A stretch of DNA of 64,000 nt from positions 1-64,000 of IMG/VR virus record IMGVR_UViG_3300030685_000353; one strand, written 5' to 3'. A program made the position numbers and the translations under genes. Positions 26,074-33,620 of the stretch are shown here, in pieces (the first letter of the stretch is position 1; each line of letters opens with the position of its first letter). This DNA comes from a virus. A model generated the notes under the pieces. It was not told the DNA's origin and searched no databases. It was given only the letters and a program-made list of their open reading frames with translations.

Positions 26074-27327
26074 TTAAAATAGAGCTGAAGAACCCGAGTT
26101 TGCTCCTTTAGATGTACCAAGTTTTATGCCAGATGTTACTGGCTTGCCTAATACTCCAACATTATCTTCTGCTCCAACAAATGATCCACCATATCCCTGA
26201 GGTACAAAGCTTTTCTTATCAGTCCACCAATGTGTTCCTTCTAAGATTTGCTCTCTTGCCATATTAATAGGAGAAGATGTTATTTCATTCGATATAAGTA
26301 TGAATGCATTTTGTATTTCTTTCGGGATAACGTCGAAATTAAGTATAACGAGTGTAATGTTTCTGTGTATAAGTTTTTGAATATCGTCTTTCTTATAGAC
26401 AATTCCGTTAGATTTATATACAGTATTCACTGCATCTACAAAAAATTCTGTCATTTCTCCAGATTGAAGATTCTGCCAAGTAACAGGAGATAAAGTAGCT
26501 AATGCCTTATCTAATTTGGAATCAGTCATTCCACGTGTTTTTGTAACGTCTTTTTTATCTATCCATGTGATTACTCCTGGTACTGCATCACCACCGTCTC
26601 CTAAGATAACTTTACGTGTTGCTACTCTATCAGGATCAGTAATCTGATGATCATTGTGACTAAGCAATATGTCTAAAATGTTGCTTGTTCCTGCCCAACT
26701 TTCTGGATTAAATAAATTGAACAAATCGTCACCGGTAGTATCATTTTCAACATCATTTACAAGTCTAGAATCATAAGTTTCTTGTGTTAATATGATTCTT
26801 CTTCTATTTGATACTGGATCTAAAACGATAGTAAACGATCCGTTTTTATGAGTCTGAATACACTGGTGTAAATCTCGGTCACCTGTAACAAGCATTACAG
26901 ATTCTCCTATGTCATTAAGTCTTCTTGACCATAAAAACAAAAGATCATCAGCTTCTGCATCTTTAACCTTTGATATTATATATCCTTTAGATTGTAAAAT
27001 TTCACCAAACTCGTTCGTTAATTCATAGAATGAAGTCCAATCTATTGTAGGTTTTTCTTCATCATGGGCCCGGTTACTTTTATATCCTCCTCCGTCTATC
27101 GGAATCTTTTTCCTCCATGAGTTAGAGTCTAAGCACACTATAACTCTATTTACATTTTCTATTGATTTGACTAATGCAGCAAAATCAGTAGCAAGCTTTC
27201 TAATAAAAACTCCCTTGGAATCATCAGATTCCAAGAGAAGTTGTCCTTTTTTTACACCGTAATTACCAATCGTAAATAAAGTTCTATAAAATATGCCACT
27301 TGCGTCTATAACAAGATTTAATTTCAT
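26074..27327 (-). CDS. 5'-3' exonuclease / flap endonuclease (T4 RNase H-like)
   Basis: 417 residues. The PIN-like/FEN core is clear: LNLVIDASGIFYRTLF (metal-binding Asp) at the N-terminus, VIVCLDSNSWRKKI near residue 62, AEADDLLFLW and VMLVTGDRDLHQ near residues 120-150, then the helix-hairpin-helix region including GDGGDAVPGVI near 240. It would remove RNA primers and flaps during lagging-strand synthesis. It is longer than T4 Rnh (305), with extra C-terminal sequence ending in a low-complexity GTSKGANSGSSALF. Follows the sigma factor gene by 7 bases. Confidence 0.88.
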   Translation of the reverse strand: MKLNLVIDASGIFYRTLFTIGNYGVKKGQLLLESDDSKGVFIRKLATDFAALVKSIENVNRVIVCLDSNSWRKKIPIDGGGYKSNRAHDEEKPTIDWTSFYELTNEFGEILQSKGYIISKVKDAEADDLLFLWSRRLNDIGESVMLVTGDRDLHQCIQTHKNGSFTIVLDPVSNRRRIILTQETYDSRLVNDVENDTTGDDLFNLFNPESWAGTSNILDILLSHNDHQITDPDRVATRKVILGDGGDAVPGVITWIDKKDVTKTRGMTDSKLDKALATLSPVTWQNLQSGEMTEFFVDAVNTVYKSNGIVYKKDDIQKLIHRNITLVILNFDVIPKEIQNAFILISNEITSSPINMAREQILEGTHWWTDKKSFVPQGYGGSFVGAEDNVGVLGKPVTSGIKLGTSKGANSGSSALF

Positions 27328-27334
27328 GATGTGA

Positions 27335-28027
27335 TCATTTTTTTTCTTGCATCTTCTTTAGAGATGATCTTAATATTTGATTAATTCTTGTAGTAGTGAG
27401 GGAAAAATGTTCTGCTATTTCTTTAACGTCCATTTCTTCCTTACCGTTCAGGCCATATGCCATTTCTACAACTTCACGTTCTTTCGGTTTTAGTTCATCG
27501 AGAAATGTATTAACTTTTCTACAAGTTAATTCATCTTCTTCTCTACGAAAGATATCGAGTTTCTGATCTTTATCTTGAATAGTATCAGCTAATGTGTTAC
27601 CATCTTCGTTTGGTCGGTCTATTTGAACTTCAGAATATGTGTAGTCAATTCTACCGTCTTTCATAAGTTCAGAAATATGTTCAGGTAATCTAACAACCCG
27701 GTTATTATGCATACAGTTACGTATGATGGATTGTTTAATATACCAAGATGCACATGTAGTAAAAGATGCACCTTTTTCTGGTTGCCATTTTTCTAAGGCA
27801 GTAATTAAACCGGCATTACCTTCACCTAACAAATCATGAAATTCGACACCTTTTCCGATGAATCCTCTTGCTATACTTACTACTAATAAAAGATGATTTT
27901 TGAATAACTTTTCTTTAGCTGCTGTGTTACCAGTTAAAGCTTCTAATGCAATTGCATGAGTTTCTTCTTTAGTTAATCCCTTGTTGTGACGAATTTCTTC
28001 AAAGTAAGTTTTTGTAATGTCTAACAT
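27335..28027 (-). CDS. RpoD-like sigma factor (regions 1.2 to 4)
   Basis: 230 residues from the ATG at 28027. Region 1.2-like LTKEETHAIALEALTGNTAA, region 2 HLLLVVSIARGFIGKGVEFH then DLLGEGNAGLITALEKWQPE and FTTCASWYIKQSIIRNCM, region 3 (RLPEHISELM) and region 4 (LKPKEREVVEMAYG ... TTTRINQILRSSLKKMQ) are all present. The longer frame to 28072 would start inside a TATTTTTG promoter, so the later ATG is chosen. It is a primary-type sigma; a phage copy presumably competes for host RNA polymerase and complements the ECF-like sigma at 5371. Confidence 0.92.
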   Translation of the reverse strand: MLDITKTYFEEIRHNKGLTKEETHAIALEALTGNTAAKEKLFKNHLLLVVSIARGFIGKGVEFHDLLGEGNAGLITALEKWQPEKGASFTTCASWYIKQSIIRNCMHNNRVVRLPEHISELMKDGRIDYTYSEVQIDRPNEDGNTLADTIQDKDQKLDIFRREEDELTCRKVNTFLDELKPKEREVVEMAYGLNGKEEMDVKEIAEHFSLTTTRINQILRSSLKKMQEKK

Positions 28028-28049
28028 AATTTTATTAATTTTTGATTGA

Positions 28050-28095
28050 TTTATGATACAAAAATAATACAATAATATCGATTAGAAAAATGTGG
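28050..28095 (-). promoter_or_regulatory. Bacteroidota-type promoter before the RpoD-like sigma gene
   Basis: The minus strand has TATTTTTGTATCATAAA (caaaaata at 28059-28066), i.e. a TAnnTTTG -7 element about 35 bases before the ATG. Confidence 0.65.
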
Positions 28096-28106
28096 ATGAT
28101 ATTTTT

Positions 28107-28259
28107 TTAATTTTCTTTCCATAATAAATCATCTATATTATCACGGATAATGGCATTAAATTCTGGTTCTAATTCTATTGAATCATTAACAATCTTTGAT
28201 GCTAATTTAGTTAGTCGAGTTTCAAATTCCTCAGATAATATCGGTAAAAATAATTCCAT
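28107..28259 (-). CDS. Small hypothetical protein
   Basis: 50 residues, ATG at 28259 to TAA. Helical and acidic (FETRLTKLASKIVNDSIELE). The start overlaps the end of the upstream small membrane protein by one base (TAATG), which favours real translation. Function unknown. Confidence 0.5.
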   Translation of the reverse strand: MELFLPILSEEFETRLTKLASKIVNDSIELEPEFNAIIRDNIDDLLWKEN

Positions 28260-28450
28260 TATACAATATGCTTAATTAATGTTAGAATGCCCCAAGTTAT
28301 GAAATAGAAAAAAGCTGTGGAAATTCCAGTTAATAGGAATTTTATAAATTCGAATTGCCTAACATACCGTTCACCCTTGATAGTTAATCTATACCAACGA
28401 CTGAAGCATGTAAGAATAAGAATTACGTACCAAACAGATGGATTAATCAT
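28259..28450 (-). CDS. Small two-span membrane protein
   Basis: 63 residues with hydrophobic segments at ~5-18 (SVWYVILILTCFSRW) and ~38-60 (FLLTGISTAFFYFITWGILT). It overlaps the gene behind it by 8 bases and the small gene in front by one. Function unknown. Confidence 0.5.
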   Translation of the reverse strand: MINPSVWYVILILTCFSRWYRLTIKGERYVRQFEFIKFLLTGISTAFFYFITWGILTLIKHIV

Positions 28451-28727
28451 TCGACCTTTTAAGTAATTTATACCACACGGTAACTATTTCCCTTTTTTCC
28501 TCTTGTAAAACATATTCATATATCTCTATCATATCTTCCAGTAATGAAATATGTTTAGTTCTTTCCATCATAGATTTCATGTCCGGATTTGACCAATAAT
28601 CAATGGGAATTTTAATAAGTTGATCATATAGTTGATCATATTCTGTGACTAATTCTGCTATAGCATCCGGTCCTAAAACTTGTAGCATGCTAAAATCACT
28701 TACTGTATTAGATTGATTGTTCGTCAT
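28443..28727 (-). CDS. Hypothetical helical protein
   Basis: 94 residues from the ATG at 28727 (MTNNQSNTVSDFSMLQVLGP), which overlaps the TGA/ATG of the preceding gene. The longer frame to 28799 lies within that gene and is not preferred. Helices with EYDQLYDQLIKIP and MIEIYEYVLQEEKREI. Function unknown. Confidence 0.55.
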   Translation of the reverse strand: MTNNQSNTVSDFSMLQVLGPDAIAELVTEYDQLYDQLIKIPIDYWSNPDMKSMMERTKHISLLEDMIEIYEYVLQEEKREIVTVWYKLLKRSND

Positions 28728-29133
28728 TTTCTTCTTCAATTTCAGGGGTTTCGTAATCGTTAGATGGAATTTCCATTTCTTCATCAATCTCAATTTCAAT
28801 TTCAGCTTCTTCCACTTTTTCTTTACTTTTCTCCTTATCGAGTTTGTTCAGTTGCCGTTCTGAAAGATATACTGTACGTTTCTTAGATAATAAAGCATCT
28901 TGAACTGTACGATATTCAATTGCCCAAAGAGTATGATCATCCGATTTCCAGCAACTTAATTCTTTATCGTTGACTTTACCTTGTAATTTATACTCGGTAG
29001 TTTTGATCATGAATGGTACTCCCACATGCTCCATCTTCACATCCATCGCTCTGATAAATTTTTGGCAATCTTGCCAGAAATCTTTTGAAAATAACTCTAA
29101 TAACGAATCTGAGTACACATTAATTTTTCTCAT
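28708..29133 (-). CDS. Hypothetical protein with acidic tail
   Basis: 141 residues. The first ~100 residues are mixed alpha/beta (FWQDCQKFIRAMDVKMEHVG). The C-terminal ~40 residues are strongly acidic (EEAEIEIEIDEEMEIPSNDY). Function unknown. Upstream of the frame-split HAD gene in map order. Confidence 0.5.
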   Translation of the reverse strand: MRKINVYSDSLLELFSKDFWQDCQKFIRAMDVKMEHVGVPFMIKTTEYKLQGKVNDKELSCWKSDDHTLWAIEYRTVQDALLSKKRTVYLSERQLNKLDKEKSKEKVEEAEIEIEIDEEMEIPSNDYETPEIEEENDEQSI

Positions 29134-29158
29134 ATAACTGTTTGTTTAATTTTTATTG

Positions 29159-29594
29159 TTAATATCTTGGCAGAAATGCTTCCAATTCTGTTATCCATTC
29201 ACTTTTTCTACATGCTATTATACGTAAAGTATCATAACATTGATGTTTCCAATTGTTTTCAATATTGCGTAAAATTGGAAACACGTTAGTTTCAGCTCTT
29301 ATGGATTCTAATTCTATATCGTCATCATCTAAGTGCCATATAAAGTCTGGATTCTCTTTAAAAAAATTCAGACTTGTTTTTCATATTACAGAAATGAATA
29401 TTCTCGATGGGAATTTTTAATTCTTCGGCAACATTGAATACTTCAGTATTACTTACTTTATTGCCACTATTATCGGCAAATTCGAATCTACCAGTGACAA
29501 TATGTACATCATGTCCAGCATATATAAGTTTAGATGCTAATTTTTGTACACATTCTAAAGTCAGTGTGGAATCGAAATCAAACGATACTTTCAT
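29159..29594 (-). CDS. HAD-superfamily hydrolase, split by a +1 frame change at a T7 run
   Basis: The annotated-looking frame (29358-29594, 78 residues) has HAD motif I SFDFDSTLTLE and motif II IVTGRFEF, then stops at GAA-TTT-TTT-TAA. Skipping one T in the run continues in frame as KENPDFIWHLDDDDIELESI and on to a TAA at 29159, giving ~144 residues. WHLDDDD is the HAD motif III/IV region that the short form lacks. The site TTT-TAA-A allows P-site tRNA-Phe to slip +1 over a stop codon, as in prfB. Alternatives are a disabling mutation or a homopolymer sequencing error. It belongs to a cluster of three HAD genes. Confidence 0.65.
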
Positions 29595-30045
29595 TTGCTA
29601 ATATTTTTTCTAATTTGTCAGTTATTACTTTCCAATTTTCATTGTCTTTTTCTCCGAATTGCCACCATTGGCCTTTGAAAGTTTCCTGGCCGTATTTACC
29701 GGAGTCATCAATAAGTATATCTCCTATGAGCAAATCTTTTTGAGGACATAATATTAATCGTTCTAACATTTTGGTACCAAAATGTCGTTGAATACTTTCG
29801 GCCTTTTCAGTATAACAAGCAATATTGTTAATAGAAGGCCTGGTCAGGAACCAAAGTTCACATCTATCTTCAAATTGTTTAAAGAATTCCATTGCACCTT
29901 CAATAGGTGGTAAATATTTGAACAGACCAGTCATTGACCAAGGCCATGTTTGCTCAACGTCAGTTATAGCAAATTCACGCCATGCAGCTGCTCCTTTTGC
30001 CATATCGAAGAACGTATGATCCATATCGATGTAAATTCTCAACAT
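29578..30045 (-). CDS. 5'(3')-deoxyribonucleotidase-like HAD phosphatase
   Basis: 155 residues. HAD motif I IYIDMDHTFFDM (D-x-D), a substrate loop with GLFKYLPPIEGAMEFFKQF, motif II ELWFLTRPS, and motif IV DILIDDSGKYG. The layout matches the phage and bacterial 5' nucleotidase, deoxy (NT5C-type) family, which dephosphorylates dNMPs. In a phage it may shape nucleotide pools, for example by removing one dNMP. It overlaps the following HAD gene by 17 bases and the upstream gene by 7. Confidence 0.8.
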   Translation of the reverse strand: MLRIYIDMDHTFFDMAKGAAAWREFAITDVEQTWPWSMTGLFKYLPPIEGAMEFFKQFEDRCELWFLTRPSINNIACYTEKAESIQRHFGTKMLERLILCPQKDLLIGDILIDDSGKYGQETFKGQWWQFGEKDNENWKVITDKLEKILANESIV

Positions 30046-30455
30046 AATGATCTCAGTTCCTTTCCTAGATCAAAATTATTTGAAAGTTTTTTAATCAACT
30101 CAACAGGAATTATTACGACATTAGTAGTAACAATTTGTAAGAACTCAATAGTTTTTACTTCATATTCAACATGTTCATGTTCATAGCTTTGTTGCCACTC
30201 AAACTTAACGAGATATGAATCTGTGTTCGGATATACTATCCGTCCTATCGATGTGTTAGTTTCATTGTTATAATGAATACTTTCAATATAAAATCCTGAA
30301 CGTTCTTTTAGTAGATTGATCACTAATGGCTTACCAATAGTAACGTCTACATTAACTCTAAGCTCCACTTCAGCGTCTAAGAAATCTGATAGAGGATCTA
30401 TTTGTTCATCTATACAGCGTAGAACGAAGTATGTACTATCACTTAAATTACTCAT
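30039..30455 (-). CDS. Hypothetical protein
   Basis: 138 residues, beta-rich and acidic (AEVELRVNVDVTIGKPLVIN; YEVKTIEFLQIVTTNVVIIP). No motif recognised. Overlaps both neighbouring HAD genes by a few bases and so belongs to the same operon. Confidence 0.5.
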   Translation of the reverse strand: MSNLSDSTYFVLRCIDEQIDPLSDFLDAEVELRVNVDVTIGKPLVINLLKERSGFYIESIHYNNETNTSIGRIVYPNTDSYLVKFEWQQSYEHEHVEYEVKTIEFLQIVTTNVVIIPVELIKKLSNNFDLGKELRSLC

Positions 30456-30871
30456 TTATGCAATTGTTTTAATGTTTCACGAATTTCGATCCAATCTGTT
30501 TCATGTTCAAATCCAGCTTTGTCATCTACTATGACACTTACATAAAACTTTTCTTCAAAATATCCAGTCTTCGTGTTTAAAATCCCTGGGTTTTCATTGA
30601 ATGAATCAATGTCGATATATTGTTTCTTGAAAAAATTTAAAATATTGGGCTTTTCTTCAGGATAGCATGAAGACCATAAAATTATTTTAGATTCTGGATA
30701 AGATCGTATTAATTTTATAACTTCTCTTGCCTGAGGGTTTATCCACTCGTAATCACCAGATTGATAATTACTTTTTATGCAAGTACCGTGTAAATCTATA
30801 CACCAAAATATACGTGTATATCTTTTTTCTTGCAATTGGGCATATGCTCTTTTTATTGCATTACTTATCAT
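30452..30871 (-). CDS. HAD-like hydrolase
   Basis: 139 residues from the ATG at 30871 (MISNAIKRAYAQL); the frame reaches 30925, but that part overlaps the MazG-like gene. Motif I FWCIDLHGTCIKSNY (D-x-x-G-T), motif II KIILWSSCYPE and a C-terminal VIVDDKAGFE fit the HAD fold, although motif I has Leu-His between Asp and Gly, so the second catalytic Asp (D-x-D) is replaced by His. It may bind nucleotides without being an efficient phosphatase. Third HAD-like gene within 1.7 kb. Confidence 0.65.
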   Translation of the reverse strand: MISNAIKRAYAQLQEKRYTRIFWCIDLHGTCIKSNYQSGDYEWINPQAREVIKLIRSYPESKIILWSSCYPEEKPNILNFFKKQYIDIDSFNENPGILNTKTGYFEEKFYVSVIVDDKAGFEHETDWIEIRETLKQLHK

Positions 30872-31340
30872 AATAAAACAAAGTGTAAATTTGATTTGAA
30901 GAGGATATTGATACAATATCAACATTAGAAGTATTAACGAAGGTGGTTAATCGTATTTCTTCTTCGAATTGTTCAACTTTTAAAAGTGGTCTTGGAATTA
31001 AAGTTGATATAGATTGATCTGGTAGTTCAATTGTTTGAGTATAAGAAGATATTTTCTCCAGCCACTTCTTATTCTTTTCTGGAATAGTAGAAAGTATTTC
31101 ATCTACTTTTATGTCTGCTTCATTTTCTAGCTGAACAAATATAGACAATAAAACCTGTAATGAATCAGCTGCTTCTTCGATTAGATGTGCTCTATCGTAC
31201 GGTTTATAACTAAATCCCAAATATTTTATAACTTCAGTACAAAATTCACCAAATTCTTCGTTGAATTTTACAATTTTTACAGGTAACGATTTATTTTCAT
31301 ATTTCGATATGTACCTTATCTCTTTAATTATTCTTTCCAT
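30861..31340 (-). CDS. MazG-like nucleotide pyrophosphohydrolase
   Basis: 159 residues. The all-alpha NTP-PPase signature is visible: KFNEEFGEFCTEVIK (E-x-x-E) near residue 25 and HLIEEAADSLQVLLSI (E-E-x-x-D) near 52, which bind Mg2+ and the NTP phosphates. The C-terminal ~60 residues are not part of the core. It could hydrolyse dNTPs or signalling nucleotides. It leads the HAD cluster, suggesting a joint nucleotide-pool function. Confidence 0.75.
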   Translation of the reverse strand: MERIIKEIRYISKYENKSLPVKIVKFNEEFGEFCTEVIKYLGFSYKPYDRAHLIEEAADSLQVLLSIFVQLENEADIKVDEILSTIPEKNKKWLEKISSYTQTIELPDQSISTLIPRPLLKVEQFEEEIRLTTFVNTSNVDIVSISSSNQIYTLFYYDK

Positions 31341-31398
31341 ATATTTGAATATAACCTAAAAGGTATCTGCAGTAAAACATATAATGTTAATGTTTCAA

Positions 31399-31755
31399 TT
31401 AAATTCCTAGTGCATCTCTTATCTCAGCAGATTTCATGTCTTTACCTAATCTATATGCATCATTCCTGAGTCTTTCGATAGAGTTATAGATGCAATCTAT
31501 CTTAGTATATTTTAATGCTTGCTGATCGATATATTTTTGAATACCCTCGATTGGAACCTTTGCTTTGATCATAGCAGTAATTTTTTTACCGGGTATAGTA
31601 TCTTTGTATATCTTACCAGAAATTCCAAGAATACAATTACTTACCCAATATGAAATATCATTCTGTGATATTGAATGATCACCGAGTATGTCAAATACTC
31701 TTACAGCTGAACATCTTTTTTCACCTTTTCCTATTACAAATTCATTCCAACTCAT
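31399..31755 (-). CDS. Hypothetical protein
   Basis: 118 residues with a likely helical C-terminus (KIDCIYNSIERLRNDAYRLG). No motif recognised. It lies between the MazG-like gene and the tRNA-like gene; the tRNA gene ends 15 bases before its ATG. Confidence 0.5.
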   Translation of the reverse strand: MSWNEFVIGKGEKRCSAVRVFDILGDHSISQNDISYWVSNCILGISGKIYKDTIPGKKITAMIKAKVPIEGIQKYIDQQALKYTKIDCIYNSIERLRNDAYRLGKDMKSAEIRDALGI

Positions 31756-31769
31756 ATTGTTTTATTTTG

Positions 31770-31850
31770 TGGTCTCCGGAGGATTCGAACCTCTTACATA
31801 TCAGGGTTAGAATCTGACGCCTAGTCCACCGGGCATTATGTTCGAAGACC
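31770..31850 (-). tRNA. tRNA-like gene, probable anticodon CUA (amber), abnormal D-arm region
   Basis: Minus strand: a 7-bp acceptor stem GGTCTTC/GGAGACC with discriminator A and a T-arm GAGG-TTCGAAT-CCTC. The anticodon arm is TCAGA-TTCTAAC-CCTGA, whose loop has U33, anticodon CUA and A37; the closing A31/C39 pair is a mismatch. The D arm GCC-cGGTGGACTA-GGC is present but preceded by ~7 extra bases after the acceptor stem. No CCA is encoded in full (ACCACA). CUA would decode UAG. A TCT anticodon cannot be fully excluded. A TATTTTTG promoter lies directly upstream. Confidence 0.6.
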
Positions 31851-31865
31851 ATGATTGATTAATTA

Positions 31866-31898
31866 TGATACAAAAATATAACAAATTCTATATTCTAG
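31866..31898 (-). promoter_or_regulatory. Bacteroidota-type promoter for the tRNA-like gene
   Basis: The minus strand reads TTATATTTTTGTATCATAATT; caaaaata at 31871-31878 is TATTTTTG (-7) about 20 bases before the tRNA 5' end. Same variant as before the RpoD-like sigma gene. Confidence 0.6.
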
Positions 31899-31924
31899 AA
31901 AAAGGGATCCGAAGACCCCTTTTC
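31899..31924 (-). terminator. Rho-independent terminator with UUCG loop
   Basis: The minus strand reads AAAAGGGGTC-TTCG-GATCCCTTTTT, a stable stem with a UUCG tetraloop and T tract behind the gene ending at 31935. Confidence 0.85.
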
Positions 31925-31934
31925 TTTTTTCTTT

Positions 31935-32456
31935 TTAATATCTAGTAACGTCAAATTCTGGATCAAATTTAGCTTTTAAAGATAGATACAATTCATATTC
32001 TTGTTTGTAACGTTGTTCTGCCGCAAGTTTTGCTCTTTCTTCAGCTTCTTTTGCTCTACGAATAGAATCATTTTTTTCAGTTTCTATTTTCTTAACTAGA
32101 TCATCTAAATAAGCTTTAAATATTTCATTTATGGCATCAGTATTTTGATTAGTATGTTTTATTGCAACCATACGCTTTGCACAATATGTAGTGACAAGAA
32201 ATAATTTGTGAGATATAACATTCTTAGTATTTTGTCCATGATACGAAATTTCTCTATTGATATTAATAGAAGTTACATTATTTTTATGTAATACGAAAAT
32301 ATTCTCTTTATCCTCAGATAATTTTACTACGAAAAATGATTTCTGATCACTATATACGCCTTTATATCCACTACGAATGGAATACTCAAAAATGTGTTTT
32401 GATGTTTCTTCGATGTACTTGATAATGTCCAATTTGATTTCTTCTGTTGTTTTCAT
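31935..32456 (-). CDS. Hypothetical protein with C-terminal coiled coil
   Basis: 173 residues. Residues ~1-110 are mixed alpha/beta (SIRSGYKGVYSDQKSFFVVK). Residues ~115-160 form a charged coiled coil (KNDSIRRAKEAEERAKLAAE). No family recognised. Ends at a strong terminator. Confidence 0.5.
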   Translation of the reverse strand: MKTTEEIKLDIIKYIEETSKHIFEYSIRSGYKGVYSDQKSFFVVKLSEDKENIFVLHKNNVTSININREISYHGQNTKNVISHKLFLVTTYCAKRMVAIKHTNQNTDAINEIFKAYLDDLVKKIETEKNDSIRRAKEAEERAKLAAEQRYKQEYELYLSLKAKFDPEFDVTRY

Positions 32457-32465
32457 GTTGTTTTT

Positions 32466-32798
32466 TTATTTTTTTAAAATTAGGGGTAAATTAGATAGTT
32501 CTTTTCTTATGGGGGAATTTGCATATAGACATAAGGATGTACACTGATCAATGTCTGGTTCGTAGAACTTTGACACTTCAGTGACATCCTTGTATTTATC
32601 GTAATAAAAATCTAAATGTAATTCTGTAGGAACTGATAGACAGATAATGGAATTCGATTCCTCTTTCCAAGAGGAAAATCTATCAGGGTAAATATGTGCA
32701 AAATCAGCTATTGAGTGAGCGGATTGTACAACTTGATATCCAGGGTGGATATCAGATCTTGTAATAATGACTAGTTTCGGTTCTTTAATCTATAGCAT
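32466..32798 (-). CDS. Pth2-like peptidyl-tRNA hydrolase domain with in-frame amber at codon 3
   Basis: The reading frame IKEPKLVIITRSDIHPGYQV ... VQSAHSIADFAHIYPDRFSSW ... SNSIICLSVP ... FYEPDIDQCTSLCLYA resembles Pth2-type peptidyl-tRNA hydrolases: K-x-V-I-x-R-D near the front, G-x-x-x-Q-S-A-H helix, W-x-x-x-S-N-x-I-x-x-L, and a F-x-E-P-D motif near the end. The only ATG in frame (32798) is followed by CTA, then TAG, then the domain. So the protein needs either UAG readthrough or a non-standard start (ATT or another codon). A tRNA-like gene with a CUA anticodon lies ~0.95 kb away. A late-type motif is upstream. Possibly a regulated gene or a recently inactivated one. Confidence 0.6.
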
Positions 32799-32816
32799 AA
32801 TAAAAAATTATTTGTT

Positions 32817-32830
32817 GTTTATATATCAAT
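32817..32830 (-). promoter_or_regulatory. Late-type promoter motif (TTGATATATAAAC)
   Basis: The minus strand reads TTGATATATAAACAACAAATAA about 20-30 bases before the ATG at 32798. It supports the Pth2-like frame being a transcribed gene. Confidence 0.45.
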
Positions 32831-32848
32831 ATAACATATTGTTCTGTC

Positions 32849-33286
32849 TTAGAAAATTTCTAGCATTTTTATAGCATCTTGTTTAGTCATGATCTTGCCA
32901 TAATAATGCCAATTAGCTTTAGTGGTATTTATTAATCTATCCGTTATCCGAGAGACTAACATTTCGCGTTCAATATCAGTAGATGTATAGTCATTAAAAA
33001 CATTATACACTGTCCAATTCTTTTTATAATTCTCTACTTTGAATCCACGTCTTATGCACTCATCATATAGTTCAAAATACCTGTCTAGAGTAAACTTACC
33101 CTTATTTGCAAAGAAAATTACATGACCCGATCCAAGTGTAAATTTATCTGGTGAATCTGAAAAATCTTTACCCTTGTCTATCCTTTTCTTGTATACTGAA
33201 GGTAGTCTTTTGATTTCTCTATGTTCAGCTAACAAATGTTCATCTGTCAGATTTCTAACATTAATGGCAGAATTAATACGTGTCAT
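32849..33286 (-). CDS. denV: Pyrimidine-dimer DNA glycosylase / endonuclease V (DenV-like)
   Basis: 145 residues from the ATG at 33286, beginning MTRINSAINVRNLTDEHLLA EHREI. In T4 endonuclease V (138 aa) the nucleophile is the alpha-amino group of Thr2, so the start must be at MTRIN; the longer frame to 33325 is not real. The catalytic Glu (E23 in T4) corresponds to E24 in the AEHREI segment. FTLGSGHVIFFANKGKFTLD and ECIRRGF match T4 ILGAGHVTFF and ECLKRGF, and the C-terminus WHYYGK matches W-x-K-YYGK. It excises UV dimers and nicks the backbone. UV repair fits a host exposed to light. Confidence 0.93.
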   Translation of the reverse strand: MTRINSAINVRNLTDEHLLAEHREIKRLPSVYKKRIDKGKDFSDSPDKFTLGSGHVIFFANKGKFTLDRYFELYDECIRRGFKVENYKKNWTVYNVFNDYTSTDIEREMLVSRITDRLINTTKANWHYYGKIMTKQDAIKMLEIF

Positions 33287-33331
33287 TTTTTTTTGTTTTA
33301 ATATAACACATTTTAATTCTGCCATAAACTA

Positions 33332-33616
33332 TTAGAGCTTTTCTAAATCATCATTTAGTCTCTGTAGGAATGATTCAATTCCGTCATCTCCACTTATTAG
33401 CCAATCTACTCGGTTAGCATAGACTTGTGCTATACGAATAGCCTGTACTGCGTCTTTAAATTTAGATATTACCTCTTCGGGATATTCATAAAAGTTAGCA
33501 TCCTCCCAGGATTCTCTATGATCCCTTGGCTTTCCGCTATTTACTATTTCCTGTTCGATTGAATCAGCAATATATCCAAGATAATACTGCTTATGATCAA
33601 ATGCCCCTCCACTCAT
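33332..33616 (-). CDS. Conserved phage protein of the MSGGAFDHKQY type
   Basis: 94 residues starting MSGGAFDHKQYYLGYIADSI, with AQVYANRVDWLISGDDGIESF near the C-terminus. I recognise this start and the WL-x-SGDDG-x-E-S-F motif from a widespread uncharacterised family of phages and bacteria. The function is unknown. Lies 4 bases after the RNR gene, in the same operon. Confidence 0.65.
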   Translation of the reverse strand: MSGGAFDHKQYYLGYIADSIEQEIVNSGKPRDHRESWEDANFYEYPEEVISKFKDAVQAIRIAQVYANRVDWLISGDDGIESFLQRLNDDLEKL

Positions 33617-33620
33617 AAGA

